NCBI GenBank assembly: GCA_965227095.1 | Contig: CBDDFL010000001.1 | Location: forward strand, 2,480,001 to 2,544,000 | Reading direction: 5' to 3' | Length of the DNA stretch: 64,000 nucleotides | Source: JANQMY01 sp965227095 | Lineage (GTDB): Bacteria > Pseudomonadota > Alphaproteobacteria > JANQMY01 | Shown: positions 43,879 to 51,532 of the stretch, in pieces | How the letters are laid out: each line of letters begins with the position of its first letter | Numbering within the stretch: position 1 is the stretch's first letter | Notes under the pieces: generated by a model | The model's database searches: none | Told to the model about the DNA's origin: nothing | What the model saw: the letters and a program-made list of their open reading frames with translations, nothing else | Made by a program: the position numbers and the translations under genes

Positions 43879-45075
43879 ATGGTTGAACGCGCGTATATCC
43901 CCGAGACCATCGAAGACGTCACGCCCGGCTGGCTGAGCGAGGTGCTGAAAGAACATCCGTCATTCGACCAGGCTGAAATTGTAAATGTTGCCCGCGAGCG
44001 CCTTGGCGATGGCCATGGGTTCATGGGCGATGTCTACCGGCTATCTTTTGACTACGGGAAACCTTGCACGGCCCCCGGCAGTTTGGTGGTCAAGATTCCG
44101 AAACTTGAAAACCGCGCCATGGGCGAAATGTTGGGCACCTATGAGCGGGAGAACATGTTTTTCGAAACGCTGGGTGCCGACGTGCCCATTCGCATTCCGG
44201 CCTGTTATTTCGGCGCGTTCGACCGCGACAGGGGGTCTGAAAACCAACAAGAAATCTTGGCTTTTGCCGACAAGCTGCCGACCTTTTTGACCAAACATAT
44301 GGGAACCTTTGGACTTTGGGTCGCCGGCCGCAAACGTCGCCGATACATCTTACTGATCGAAGATATCAAAGACGCGAAAGGCGGTGACCAAGTTTTGGGA
44401 ACGTCACCGCATGACTGTGAGAAAATTCTGCAATCGGTTGCCCGTACCCATGCCGCTTTTTGGCGCAGCCCGGAACTTGACGGTCATTTTTGGTTGTTGC
44501 CGCAGGATATCGATCAGCGCATGCGGTTTCAGACGTTCTTGAAATCGCGGGAGTCCTTTAAAAATCTGTTCCCGGATCTTTTGGAAGCCGGTCTTCAACC
44601 CTATGTGGATTGGTTGGAGGCGCGCGGGGCGGATCTCTTAACCACCCTCTATCGGGAAGCCCCGGAAACATTGGTGCACAGCGATCTGCGCCTTGACAAT
44701 GTTCTGCTTGAGGACAGCGTTGGGGACGGGGTGGTTCTGCTGGACTGGCAATTGGTTCGGCGCGGCGCCGCCGCCTATGATGTGGCCTATTTTCTATCCG
44801 GCGGCTTGAAAGTGGCAGAAGGTCCCGATGTGGTCGATGGCCTTTTGGAAAGCTATCACCAAGCCCTTTGTGATGCCGGTGTTGAAGGCTATTCGTTCGA
44901 GACATTCCGGCGCGATTATCAACGAGCGGTATTGGTTGTCTTGCAGACCTTGACGTCGATCGATCAGGTGGAGCTGGGCGAAGATCGCGGCAAGGAGCTG
45001 ATGCACAGCTGGATGCGCCGGCTGCTTGCCCGGTTGCAGGGCATCGATCCGGATGGGGTGATGCGTCGTCAGTGA
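43879..45075 (+). CDS. Phosphotransferase family protein (APH/ecdysteroid-kinase-like)
   Basis: The 398-residue protein is of the aminoglycoside phosphotransferase/choline kinase fold. The catalytic loop LVHSDLRLDNVLLE and the metal-binding LLDWQLVRRGAAAYDVAYFL are intact. An N-terminal lobe with the VVKIPK ATP lysine is present. Similar proteins in proteobacteria are often called phosphotransferase or oxidoreductase family; substrates are unknown. A drug-resistance role should not be assumed. Confidence 0.88.
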   Translation: MVERAYIPETIEDVTPGWLSEVLKEHPSFDQAEIVNVARERLGDGHGFMGDVYRLSFDYGKPCTAPGSLVVKIPKLENRAMGEMLGTYERENMFFETLGADVPIRIPACYFGAFDRDRGSENQQEILAFADKLPTFLTKHMGTFGLWVAGRKRRRYILLIEDIKDAKGGDQVLGTSPHDCEKILQSVARTHAAFWRSPELDGHFWLLPQDIDQRMRFQTFLKSRESFKNLFPDLLEAGLQPYVDWLEARGADLLTTLYREAPETLVHSDLRLDNVLLEDSVGDGVVLLDWQLVRRGAAAYDVAYFLSGGLKVAEGPDVVDGLLESYHQALCDAGVEGYSFETFRRDYQRAVLVVLQTLTSIDQVELGEDRGKELMHSWMRRLLARLQGIDPDGVMRRQ

Positions 45076-45107
45076 CTTGAAGCTTATGAAAGAACATTGG
45101 TAAAAAT

Positions 45108-45123
45108 GTAGCAATCGCTTCAA
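45108..45123. promoter_or_regulatory. Imperfect copy of the TGTAGC operator
   Basis: TGTAGCAATCGCTTCA resembles the perfect palindrome 7 bases downstream with three mismatches, as often seen for tandem TetR sites. Confidence 0.45.
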
Positions 45124-45129
45124 TTATAC

Positions 45130-45147
45130 TTGTAGCGATCGCTACAA
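45130..45147. promoter_or_regulatory. Perfect 18-bp palindromic operator
   Basis: TTGTAGCGATCGCTACAA is a perfect palindrome 41 bases before the start of the 45189 gene. Its size and symmetry fit a TetR-family operator, and a TetR gene lies just downstream of that gene (45625-46143). Confidence 0.7.
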
Positions 45148-45188
45148 ATTGCTATATCCTTCGTGTCACAATCACCGGAGGATGCGCG

Positions 45189-45617
45189 ATGACCGTGATC
45201 AGTTCCAATCCGATTGACGAAAAAAACAGCGTTTACCGCGGCAAACTTTTGGTCAGCCTGCTCGCCTATGGCGTCATCGGCTGGTTCGTGGCCGCCTGGA
45301 TCTGCCGCACATTGGGCCCCATGGGGGTTTATGACGGATCGGCGCAGATCATCCTCTACGGGGCGATCATTGTGGGGACGGTCCCCTTTGTTTGGGTGCT
45401 AAGACCTCTACTTGGCGTCCGCCGGTCGGAAATGTTCGCGGCGGCCGCCATTGCCGATATGGCGGCACTTATCTGCGACGGTATTGCCGTGGCGTGGTTC
45501 CCAGGCCTTTATGGAACCGACCCGCAAATGGTGGCGGATTCTGCGGCGGCCGTCTTGTATGGCGCCGGGATCTTGCTGGCGGTCGGGTTCTTTTTGACTG
45601 GGCCGGACACAGACTGA
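45189..45617 (+). CDS. Small four-TM membrane protein, DUF5367-like
   Basis: The 142-residue protein has four membrane segments (LLVSLLAYGVIGWFVAAWI; IILYGAIIVGTVPFVWVL; MFAAAAIADMAALICDGIAV; AAAVLYGAGILLAVGFFL), resembling DUF5367 proteins. Its function is unknown. A GGAGG site precedes the ATG. The palindromic operator upstream and the convergent TetR gene 7 bases downstream suggest inducible expression. Confidence 0.78.
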   Translation: MTVISSNPIDEKNSVYRGKLLVSLLAYGVIGWFVAAWICRTLGPMGVYDGSAQIILYGAIIVGTVPFVWVLRPLLGVRRSEMFAAAAIADMAALICDGIAVAWFPGLYGTDPQMVADSAAAVLYGAGILLAVGFFLTGPDTD

Positions 45618-45624
45618 GACCAGG

Positions 45625-46143
45625 CTATTTTCCGTATACGTCCTGCATGCCGATGCATTTGAGCAGGACTTTCCCCTCTATGGTCACCAACAGGTCGGCG
45701 GCTTCCGCGTCGCGGGCCTTTGGGCTTTTGCTTTTGAGCTGTTGCTTCACCCAGTCCAACAGACCCCGGCCAATTTGTTCCCCAACTGCTGCGTAGAATT
45801 TGTCGCCTTTGGCGGACAGGCTGGCGATTTCCAGCCACAGGCTCATATAGGGCCACATCTTGTCTTCCAACAGCAGCGCTTCCAATCTGGCTTGCAGTTT
45901 CTTGGCGGGCAGGGGCTGTGATGCTGTGTGTTCTTCCAGCATGATCACCAAACCGCCGAGAATGTGCTCCAGGCTGGCCGATATGACGTCGGCCTTATCC
46001 TTGAAGTAATAGAGCAACATGCGGTCGCTGGTCTTGGCGGCCTTGGCGAGAGGACGCAGGCTCGATGCGCCCAAACCTTCTTTCAAGATGAAGGCGGCCA
46101 AGCGGTCCAGAACCTCCTGCCGTTTTTGATCTGTCTTGTTCAA
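45625..46143 (-). CDS. TetR/AcrR family regulator
   Basis: The 172-residue protein has an N-terminal helix-turn-helix (VLDRLAAFILKEGLGASSLR; PLAKAAKTSDRMLLYYFKDK) and a shorter ligand domain. It is convergent with the DUF5367-like gene, and the palindrome at 45130 is its best candidate operator. The start is a TTG with a poor ribosome binding site; no ATG is available nearby. Confidence 0.88.
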   Translation of the reverse strand: MNKTDQKRQEVLDRLAAFILKEGLGASSLRPLAKAAKTSDRMLLYYFKDKADVISASLEHILGGLVIMLEEHTASQPLPAKKLQARLEALLLEDKMWPYMSLWLEIASLSAKGDKFYAAVGEQIGRGLLDWVKQQLKSKSPKARDAEAADLLVTIEGKVLLKCIGMQDVYGK

Positions 46144-46248
46144 GGCGTCGCCGTTTTGTGACTCTCACAGGGGCCCTTACATATGCCATTTACCAAACGA
46201 GAGATCAATTTTTGTTCGTCTGCGGAGGAGTGGGAAGGCGGCGTTGCC

Positions 46249-46896
46249 CTAAATCTCTTCCTGCAGGAAGGTGGCGATAGATCCCATCCAAATTTCCACT
46301 AGGTGCTGCACGGCTTTTTCCGGCAGATCGATCAAGGAATGGTGGGCGGAAATGCGCAGCGAGCCATTCAAGGCCGCCACGTCAGAATCTTGGATGTTGA
46401 ATTTGATGAAATCGTAGAGGCGGTTGAGCCGGTCCACTTCGGACAGGCTGAAGCTGGTTTCCGATTTGGGCCACAACATTTCAAAATGCGCGAACAGATA
46501 GGTGCGGTCGCGCTGTTGCTGGTCAAGATAAATCAGGAAGAGCTTCGCCCCCTCGCGGCTGCACCAGAAGGTGACGAAACCATCTTCTTTTTTGACGCCT
46601 TCCGTGTCGAAGCCGATGCGATGCACCACATCGCGGAACCGATCAAGCGTCAGGCCTTTGAGTTTGTCGCCATCATCGCTTCGCAATTTGGGGCTCGACA
46701 GAATGTCCCGTTGGTCATCAAACCGGCGCACCGTCGGGTCCGCATCTCGTTCCAGCGTATAGACGGTCGCCACATTGCTAAGGGCTTTGCTTGCCCGGTG
46801 GGGCCGCGCGGGTGTGGTGGTTGCGATATCGGCCGCCCAGCTGGGAACCGTGGGCACTCTGCGCCGGAGAAATAAATCTCGCAAATTGAACTTCAT
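46249..46896 (-). CDS. YbjN-domain protein
   Basis: The 215-residue protein has a basic N-terminus (MKFNLRDLFLRRRVP), a variable linker, then a YbjN-like (type III secretion chaperone fold) domain: LTLDRFRDVVHRIGFDTEGV, AKLFLIYLDQQQRDRTYLFA, then a helical end. The family is linked loosely to regulation and stress in enterobacteria. The ATG at 46896 gives a sensible start; an upstream in-frame extension is Arg/Ser-rich and unlikely. Confidence 0.75.
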   Translation of the reverse strand: MKFNLRDLFLRRRVPTVPSWAADIATTTPARPHRASKALSNVATVYTLERDADPTVRRFDDQRDILSSPKLRSDDGDKLKGLTLDRFRDVVHRIGFDTEGVKKEDGFVTFWCSREGAKLFLIYLDQQQRDRTYLFAHFEMLWPKSETSFSLSEVDRLNRLYDFIKFNIQDSDVAALNGSLRISAHHSLIDLPEKAVQHLVEIWMGSIATFLQEEI

Positions 46897-47054
46897 GGTC
46901 AGGCCCCCTCGATGACGCTCACCGAATCGCTTAGATCGGCGCAGCGCTTTCCCCCGGCGCGTCGCCCACGCAATGTAACCATGGGTGGCGCTTGAAAGGA
47001 AGTGAGATAAAGTGGGCGGTCTGCCCAATGATTGTGCAGTCGGTAACACTAGGG

Positions 47055-47124
47055 GTAGGGTGCGATAGCGCAGCGTATCGCACCGTTTTGATCGGTGGAT
47101 TACGCTTTGCTAATCCACCCTACG
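47055..47124. repeat. Double-hairpin repeat unit
   Basis: GTAGGGTGCGATAGCGC-CGTATCGCACC forms one hairpin and GGTGGATTACG-TAATCCACC another. The outer ends GTAGGGTG and CACCCTAC are also inverted. Similar GTAGGGTGGATTA units are dispersed in many proteobacterial genomes. It separates two minus-strand genes. Confidence 0.7.
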
Positions 47125-47145
47125 GGTTGGATCTGGAGTCCACCA

Positions 47146-47541
47146 TCATTTCGCGAATATGTAAGGCAGATCAAACGCTCGACCGACGAGCGTGGCTACA
47201 ATCATAAAAATGAAGATTAACCAGAATGCGAATGTTGGCCACAAAGTTAGCGGTCTTGGTTGGATTGAGAACAGTGGAGGCAGCGGACGCCTGAGAGCAA
47301 TGATATCCCTTACAGCGAATACGCATAGGTTGACAGCGGCGAGCGCAACGACCAGCCCTCCAATTGGATTCCCCCAAGCAGCAATCACTCCCCCGCAAAT
47401 GATCGATAATCCAATCATACCAATTGTGACGGTGAGAATAGAGACGGTTTTGTAGATGGCGTCCAATAACTTGTTCCGTATGGTTCTAAGTCGCTGCCAG
47501 GGCTTGCTCCAGGTCTTGGATGATGTCTGCCGCATCTTCAA
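47146..47541 (-). CDS. Small membrane protein, unknown
   Basis: The protein (131 residues from 47541) has three hydrophobic segments (VSILTVTIGMIGLSIICGGV; IGGLVVALAAVNLCVFAV; LWPTFAFWLIFIFMIVATLV). The first 56 bases overlap the metY end, so the true start may be an in-frame TTG at 47466. No family was recognised. Base composition is more AT-rich than the flanking genes. Confidence 0.55.
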   Translation of the reverse strand: MKMRQTSSKTWSKPWQRLRTIRNKLLDAIYKTVSILTVTIGMIGLSIICGGVIAAWGNPIGGLVVALAAVNLCVFAVRDIIALRRPLPPLFSIQPRPLTLWPTFAFWLIFIFMIVATLVGRAFDLPYIFAK

Positions 47542-48763
47542 TGCCGATGGACAGACGCACCACGTCGGGTCCGGCGCCGGCGGCCACTTGTTGTTCTTCC
47601 GTTAGCTGACGGTGCGTGGTGGAGGACGGGTGGATGATCAAGCTGCGCGTATCGCCAATATTGGCCACATGGCTGAAGAGTTGCACGCTGTCGACGATTT
47701 TCACGCCCGCGTCATAGCCGCCTTTCACCCCGAAGGTGAACACGGAGCCCGCGCCTTTCGGGCAGTATTTCTGTACGCGCCCATGGTTCGGGTCGCTGGC
47801 AAGGCCCGCATAGTTCACCCACGACACTTTGTCATGCTCGGTGAGATATTCCGCCACCGCTTTGGCATTGTCGCAATGGCGCTGCATGCGTAAGGGCAGG
47901 GTTTCGATGCCGGTCAGAATGTTGAACGCGTTGGTGGGCGAGATGGCGGGGCCGAAATCGCGCAAGGCCAGCACGCGGCAGGCAATGGCAAAGCCGATGG
48001 GGCCGAACGTCTCGTGCAGCTTCATGCCGTGATAGCTGTCGCACGGGGCCGACAGGGTGGGGAACTTATCGTCCGCCGACCAATTAAAATTACCGCCATC
48101 CACGATCATGCCGCCGACGGAATTGCCATGGCCGCCCATGAATTTGGTGAGTGAATGCACCACCACATTGGCGCCCCAGTCGAGCGGGCGGCACAGATAG
48201 GGCGATGCCATGGTGTTGTCCACGATAAGCGGGATGTGTGCTTCTTCGGCGATGCGCGCGATGGGTTCCATGTCGGTCACCACGCCGCCGGGATTGGCCA
48301 GGCTTTCCACGAATATCGCTTTGGTCTTGTCAGTGATCGCCGCTTTGAAGCTGTCAGGCTCGGTCGCGTCCGCCCAATTCACATGCCAGTCGAACTTTTT
48401 GAAGGCATGATTGAATTGGTTGATGGAGCCGCCATAAAGCTGACGCCCTGCGATGAACTCATCGCCCGGTCCCATCAGCGTGTGGAAGATCAGGAACTGG
48501 GCGCCATGGCCGGACGATGCCGCAAGGGCCGCCGTGCCGCCTTCCAAGGCCGCCACCCGTTCTTCCAGCACCGCTTGGGTCGGGTTGTTGATGCGGGTGT
48601 AGATGTTACCGAAGGCTTCCAGGTTAAACAGGCTGGCCGCATGGTCCGCGCCATCAAACACATAGGACGTGGTCTGATAAATAGGGGTGGCCCGCGCGCC
48701 GGTGGCGGGGTCCGGTGCGGCACCGGCGTGTACGGCTAAGGTGCTGAATCCATAATCGCTCAT
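47486..48763 (-). CDS. metY: O-acetylhomoserine aminocarboxypropyltransferase
   Basis: This PLP enzyme of the Cys/Met metabolism family makes homocysteine from O-acetylhomoserine and sulfide. The protein is 425 residues. Key segments are RATPIYQTTSYVF, the PLP-stacking AASSGHGAQ region, DNTMASPYL, the PLP-lysine site VVHSLTKFMGGHGNSVGG and the C-terminal THRQLTEEQQVAAGAGPDVVRLSIGIED. The ATG at 48763 overlaps the stop of the CoA-binding gene by four bases. Confidence 0.94.
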   Translation of the reverse strand: MSDYGFSTLAVHAGAAPDPATGARATPIYQTTSYVFDGADHAASLFNLEAFGNIYTRINNPTQAVLEERVAALEGGTAALAASSGHGAQFLIFHTLMGPGDEFIAGRQLYGGSINQFNHAFKKFDWHVNWADATEPDSFKAAITDKTKAIFVESLANPGGVVTDMEPIARIAEEAHIPLIVDNTMASPYLCRPLDWGANVVVHSLTKFMGGHGNSVGGMIVDGGNFNWSADDKFPTLSAPCDSYHGMKLHETFGPIGFAIACRVLALRDFGPAISPTNAFNILTGIETLPLRMQRHCDNAKAVAEYLTEHDKVSWVNYAGLASDPNHGRVQKYCPKGAGSVFTFGVKGGYDAGVKIVDSVQLFSHVANIGDTRSLIIHPSSTTHRQLTEEQQVAAGAGPDVVRLSIGIEDAADIIQDLEQALAAT

Positions 48764-49308
48764 AATGTTCCCTTTCCCTGTCCAATCGGGGTGCGTGTCA
48801 GTGTGGCAGATTTCTGCCGTTGATTTCCCATAAGGCCTTTGCGCCGGTTGTCGATCACGCGGCTGTTCGCGCCAACCCATCCCATCTCGCCATTTAGGCG
48901 GCCATACTCCATTTTGGGGCAGCGATCCATGATGACCGCGAGGCCGGCCTCTTCCGCGCGTTTGGCGGCATCTTCATTGACCACGCCCAACTGCATCCAG
49001 ACCACTTTGGCGCCGACCTTGATGGCTTGGTCGGTGATCTCACCGGCGGCCTCTCCGCCGCGAAACACTTCCACCATGTCGATCGGCTCTTCTATGGTTT
49101 CGATGGACGCATACACTTTCTGCCCCAGCAAGTCTTGGCCCTCGAGGCCCGGGTTCACCGGAAAAACACGATAGCCCTTGGAGAGCAGATATTTCAGAAC
49201 GAAATAGCTCGGCCGCACTTCATTGGCGCTGGCGCCCACCAAGGCGATGGTCTTGACGTCGCGCAACACTTTGGTGATCAGCTCGTCGGAGTAAGTCAGT
49301 TTGGTCAT
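48760..49308 (-). CDS. CoA-binding domain protein (YccU-like)
   Basis: The 182-residue protein is a single CoA-binding Rossmann domain: KTIALVGASANEVRPSYFVL, then GYRVFPVNPGLEGQDLLG and VVWMQLGVVNEDAAKRAEEA, then a Cys-containing MDRCPKMEY. The family is often found next to metY, and the overlap with it suggests coupled expression. A biochemical role has not been fixed. The ATG at 49308 is preferred over an in-frame extension. Confidence 0.9.
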   Translation of the reverse strand: MTKLTYSDELITKVLRDVKTIALVGASANEVRPSYFVLKYLLSKGYRVFPVNPGLEGQDLLGQKVYASIETIEEPIDMVEVFRGGEAAGEITDQAIKVGAKVVWMQLGVVNEDAAKRAEEAGLAVIMDRCPKMEYGRLNGEMGWVGANSRVIDNRRKGLMGNQRQKSATLTRTPIGQGKGTL

Positions 49309-49353
49309 GCGGTCGGTTGTATGAGATTCACGCGTCAAATTCTAGGCGGGACA

Positions 49354-50181
49354 TTACTTGTCCTGCCAAACAGGATCGCGTTTTTCGATGAACGCGCCGA
49401 TGCCTTCTTCCGCGTCGTGGGTCAGCATGTTGTGCACCATCACTTCGCCCGCATAAGCGTAGGCTTCCGTTAGGGGCATTTCCACTTGGTCGTAAAAGGC
49501 GCGTTTACCGATGGCGAGCGTCTTAGATGACTTTGATGCAATCTTGCTCGCCAGATCATACACGTCTGCATCTAGGTTTGCTTCCGGCACCGCGCGATTG
49601 ATGAGGCCGAAACGCTCGGCGGTCGCCGCATCCATCATCTCACCGGTGAGCAACATTTCCATCGCGTGTTTACGCGACACATTGCGGGACAACGCCACCA
49701 TGGGTGTGGAGCAGAACAGGCCGATATTGACGCCGGGGGTCGCGAACTGCGCCGTATCAACGGCAATCGCAAGGTCGCAGCTTGCCACTAATTGGCAGCC
49801 CGCGGCGGTGGCTACCCCGTGGACACGCGCGATAATCGGCTTTGGATGATGCACGATCGTCTGCATCATCTTTCCGCATTGGGCCATGATTTCCGCATAG
49901 AAGGCCCGGCCGCGGTCGTCATCCGCGCGTTTGGCGGTGAGTTCTTTCAGATCATGCCCAGACGAAAACACAGGTCCGGCCGCCGCCAGGACGATCACGC
50001 GCACGTCGGGGTTTTCGGCGGCCTCATCGAGGGAAAATTGCAGGGCCGACATCAGCCCCGTGGACAGGCTGTTCCTCTGCCGTGGCCGGTTGAGGGTAAG
50101 GGTGGCGATCCCGTCTTTCACCTCGGTCAAGAGAATAGGGGCGTCTTCTTCGGTCGCGGTTTTGGGGGCTTCCGTATTCAT
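49354..50181 (-). CDS. Enoyl-CoA hydratase/isomerase family protein
   Basis: The 275-residue crotonase-fold protein has the oxyanion-hole segments SSGHDLKEL and GVATAAGCQLVASCDLAIA. At the second catalytic-Glu position the sequence reads GLFCSTPMVALSRNV, so the usual Glu pair of enoyl-CoA hydratase is not evident. It may instead be an isomerase- or hydrolase-type member. The motif resembles ECHDC3-type proteins. It lies 45 bases upstream of the CoA-binding gene. Confidence 0.9.
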   Translation of the reverse strand: MNTEAPKTATEEDAPILLTEVKDGIATLTLNRPRQRNSLSTGLMSALQFSLDEAAENPDVRVIVLAAAGPVFSSGHDLKELTAKRADDDRGRAFYAEIMAQCGKMMQTIVHHPKPIIARVHGVATAAGCQLVASCDLAIAVDTAQFATPGVNIGLFCSTPMVALSRNVSRKHAMEMLLTGEMMDAATAERFGLINRAVPEANLDADVYDLASKIASKSSKTLAIGKRAFYDQVEMPLTEAYAYAGEVMVHNMLTHDAEEGIGAFIEKRDPVWQDK

Positions 50182-50358
50182 CGAGTATCCTCATGCGTTT
50201 TCCGCATGTTAGTCCGCCACAGGCGACCCGCACGTATTTTGGCCTCGGAAAATGTGGTAAAATAATACCTTAATTTTAAACCATTGTTTCTATTGATATT
50301 TTTTCTCCAGAATGTGGATGTGTAGGTTGACAGCCCGGCGTGGGACCTCTAAAACCCG

Positions 50359-50397
50359 GCGCCAATGTGAACATTGGGGCTACGGCCTCTTTTTTTT
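50359..50397 (+). promoter_or_regulatory. Hairpins and T-run in the rplM leader (possible attenuator)
   Basis: CCAATG-TGAA-CATTGG (50362-50377) is followed by GGC-TACG-GCC (50378-50387), then eight T's (50390-50397), 15 bases before the rplM ATG. The second hairpin plus T-run resembles a weak rho-independent terminator inside the leader. Confidence 0.45.
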
Positions 50398-50411
50398 GCG
50401 GACCCAGAATA

Positions 50412-50876
50412 ATGAAAACCTTTTCTGCAAAACCAGCGGATATCGACAAGAAGTGGATCTTGATTGATGCCGATGGTCTGGTGGTTGGGCGCCTCGCGTC
50501 TCTCATCGCCATGCGCCTGCGCGGCAAACATAAGCCGAGCTTCACTCCTCATATGGATTGCGGCGACCATGTGGTTGTCGTCAATGCCGACAAGGTGGTG
50601 TTCACCGGCAACAAGCGCACGGATAAGAAATATTACTGGCACACGGGCTATCCGGGCGGCATCAAAGAACGCACCGCGGACAAAATTCTGGAGGGTAAGT
50701 TTCCGGAACGTGTGCTGATGAAAGCGGTTCAGCGCATGATGCCGGGCGGCCCGCTGAGCCGTCGGCAAATGACCCATTTGCGGATTTATACCGGTGCTGA
50801 ACATCCTCATGAAGCGCAGGAACCTGTGACGTTGGATGTGAAAAGCATGAATACCAAGAACTTCAAGGGAATTTAG
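50412..50876 (+). CDS. rplM: 50S ribosomal protein L13
   Basis: The 154-residue protein begins MKTFSAKPADIDKKWILIDA and has the family signature HTGYPGGIKERTADKILEGK followed by AVQRMMPGGPLSRRQM. Length and composition are normal. It is paired with rpsI, two bases downstream, as in most bacteria. In-frame codons back to 50340 are leader sequence, not protein. Confidence 0.96.
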   Translation: MKTFSAKPADIDKKWILIDADGLVVGRLASLIAMRLRGKHKPSFTPHMDCGDHVVVVNADKVVFTGNKRTDKKYYWHTGYPGGIKERTADKILEGKFPERVLMKAVQRMMPGGPLSRRQMTHLRIYTGAEHPHEAQEPVTLDVKSMNTKNFKGI

Positions 50877-50878
50877 GA

Positions 50879-51385
50879 ATGGCTGAAGAAACACAAACCC
50901 TCGAAGATCTGGGCAAGCTCACGGGTCAAGCGCCCGCGGAAGGCGGTGCAGCGCCTGTTGAAGCCTCGAACGAACCTGCCGAACCAAGAATTGATGAGCT
51001 GGGCCGGTCTTACGCCACCGGCAAGCGGAAAGACGCGGTGGCCCGTGTTTGGATCAAGCCCGGCACCGGCAAAATCACCGTCAATGGCCGGGATGTGGAA
51101 ATTTATTTCGCGCGGCCTGTGCTGCGGATGATCCTGTCTCAGCCGCTGACCACCGCGCAGCGCCAGGGCCAGTACGACATCACCTGCACCGTAAAGGGCG
51201 GCGGCTTGTCCGGCCAGGCCGGTGCTGTGCGTCACGGCCTGTCCAAAGCCTTGACTTATTACGAGCCGGATCTGCGTCCGGTCTTGAAAAGCGCCGGCTT
51301 CCTCACCCGGGACAGCCGTGTTGTGGAACGCAAGAAATACGGCCGCCGGAAAGCCCGACGAAGCTTCCAGTTCTCGAAGCGCTAA
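50879..51385 (+). CDS. rpsI: 30S ribosomal protein S9
   Basis: The 168-residue protein has an N-terminal acidic Ala/Pro-rich extension of about 40 residues, common in alphaproteobacterial S9, then YATGKRKDAVARVWIKPGTG. The invariant C-terminal KYGRRKARRSFQFSKR ends with the Lys-Arg that reaches the P-site tRNA. The start is two bases after rplM. Confidence 0.96.
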   Translation: MAEETQTLEDLGKLTGQAPAEGGAAPVEASNEPAEPRIDELGRSYATGKRKDAVARVWIKPGTGKITVNGRDVEIYFARPVLRMILSQPLTTAQRQGQYDITCTVKGGGLSGQAGAVRHGLSKALTYYEPDLRPVLKSAGFLTRDSRVVERKKYGRRKARRSFQFSKR

Positions 51386-51400
51386 ATCACGCTTCGAATG

Positions 51401-51431
51401 GCAGGGCCTGGCACCGCGATGCCGGCCCTGC
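51401..51431 (+). terminator. Hairpin after rpsI
   Basis: GCAGGGCC and GGCCCTGC (8 bp) enclose a second stem GGCA/TGCC. A strong hairpin but without a T-run; it may be a processing or rho-assisted end for rplM-rpsI. Confidence 0.5.
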
Positions 51432-51532
51432 ACATACACTTCCTTACATTTATATCGTAATGTGATGGGCACGATTGCGTGCAGGCACAACACCTGCCGT
51501 TCGTGCGTGACCAATGGATTCGGGTGAGCGAG

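Noticed and set aside
43879..45075. Aminoglycoside resistance gene
   Set aside because: Only the general phosphotransferase fold is supported; close relatives in environmental bacteria are not resistance enzymes.
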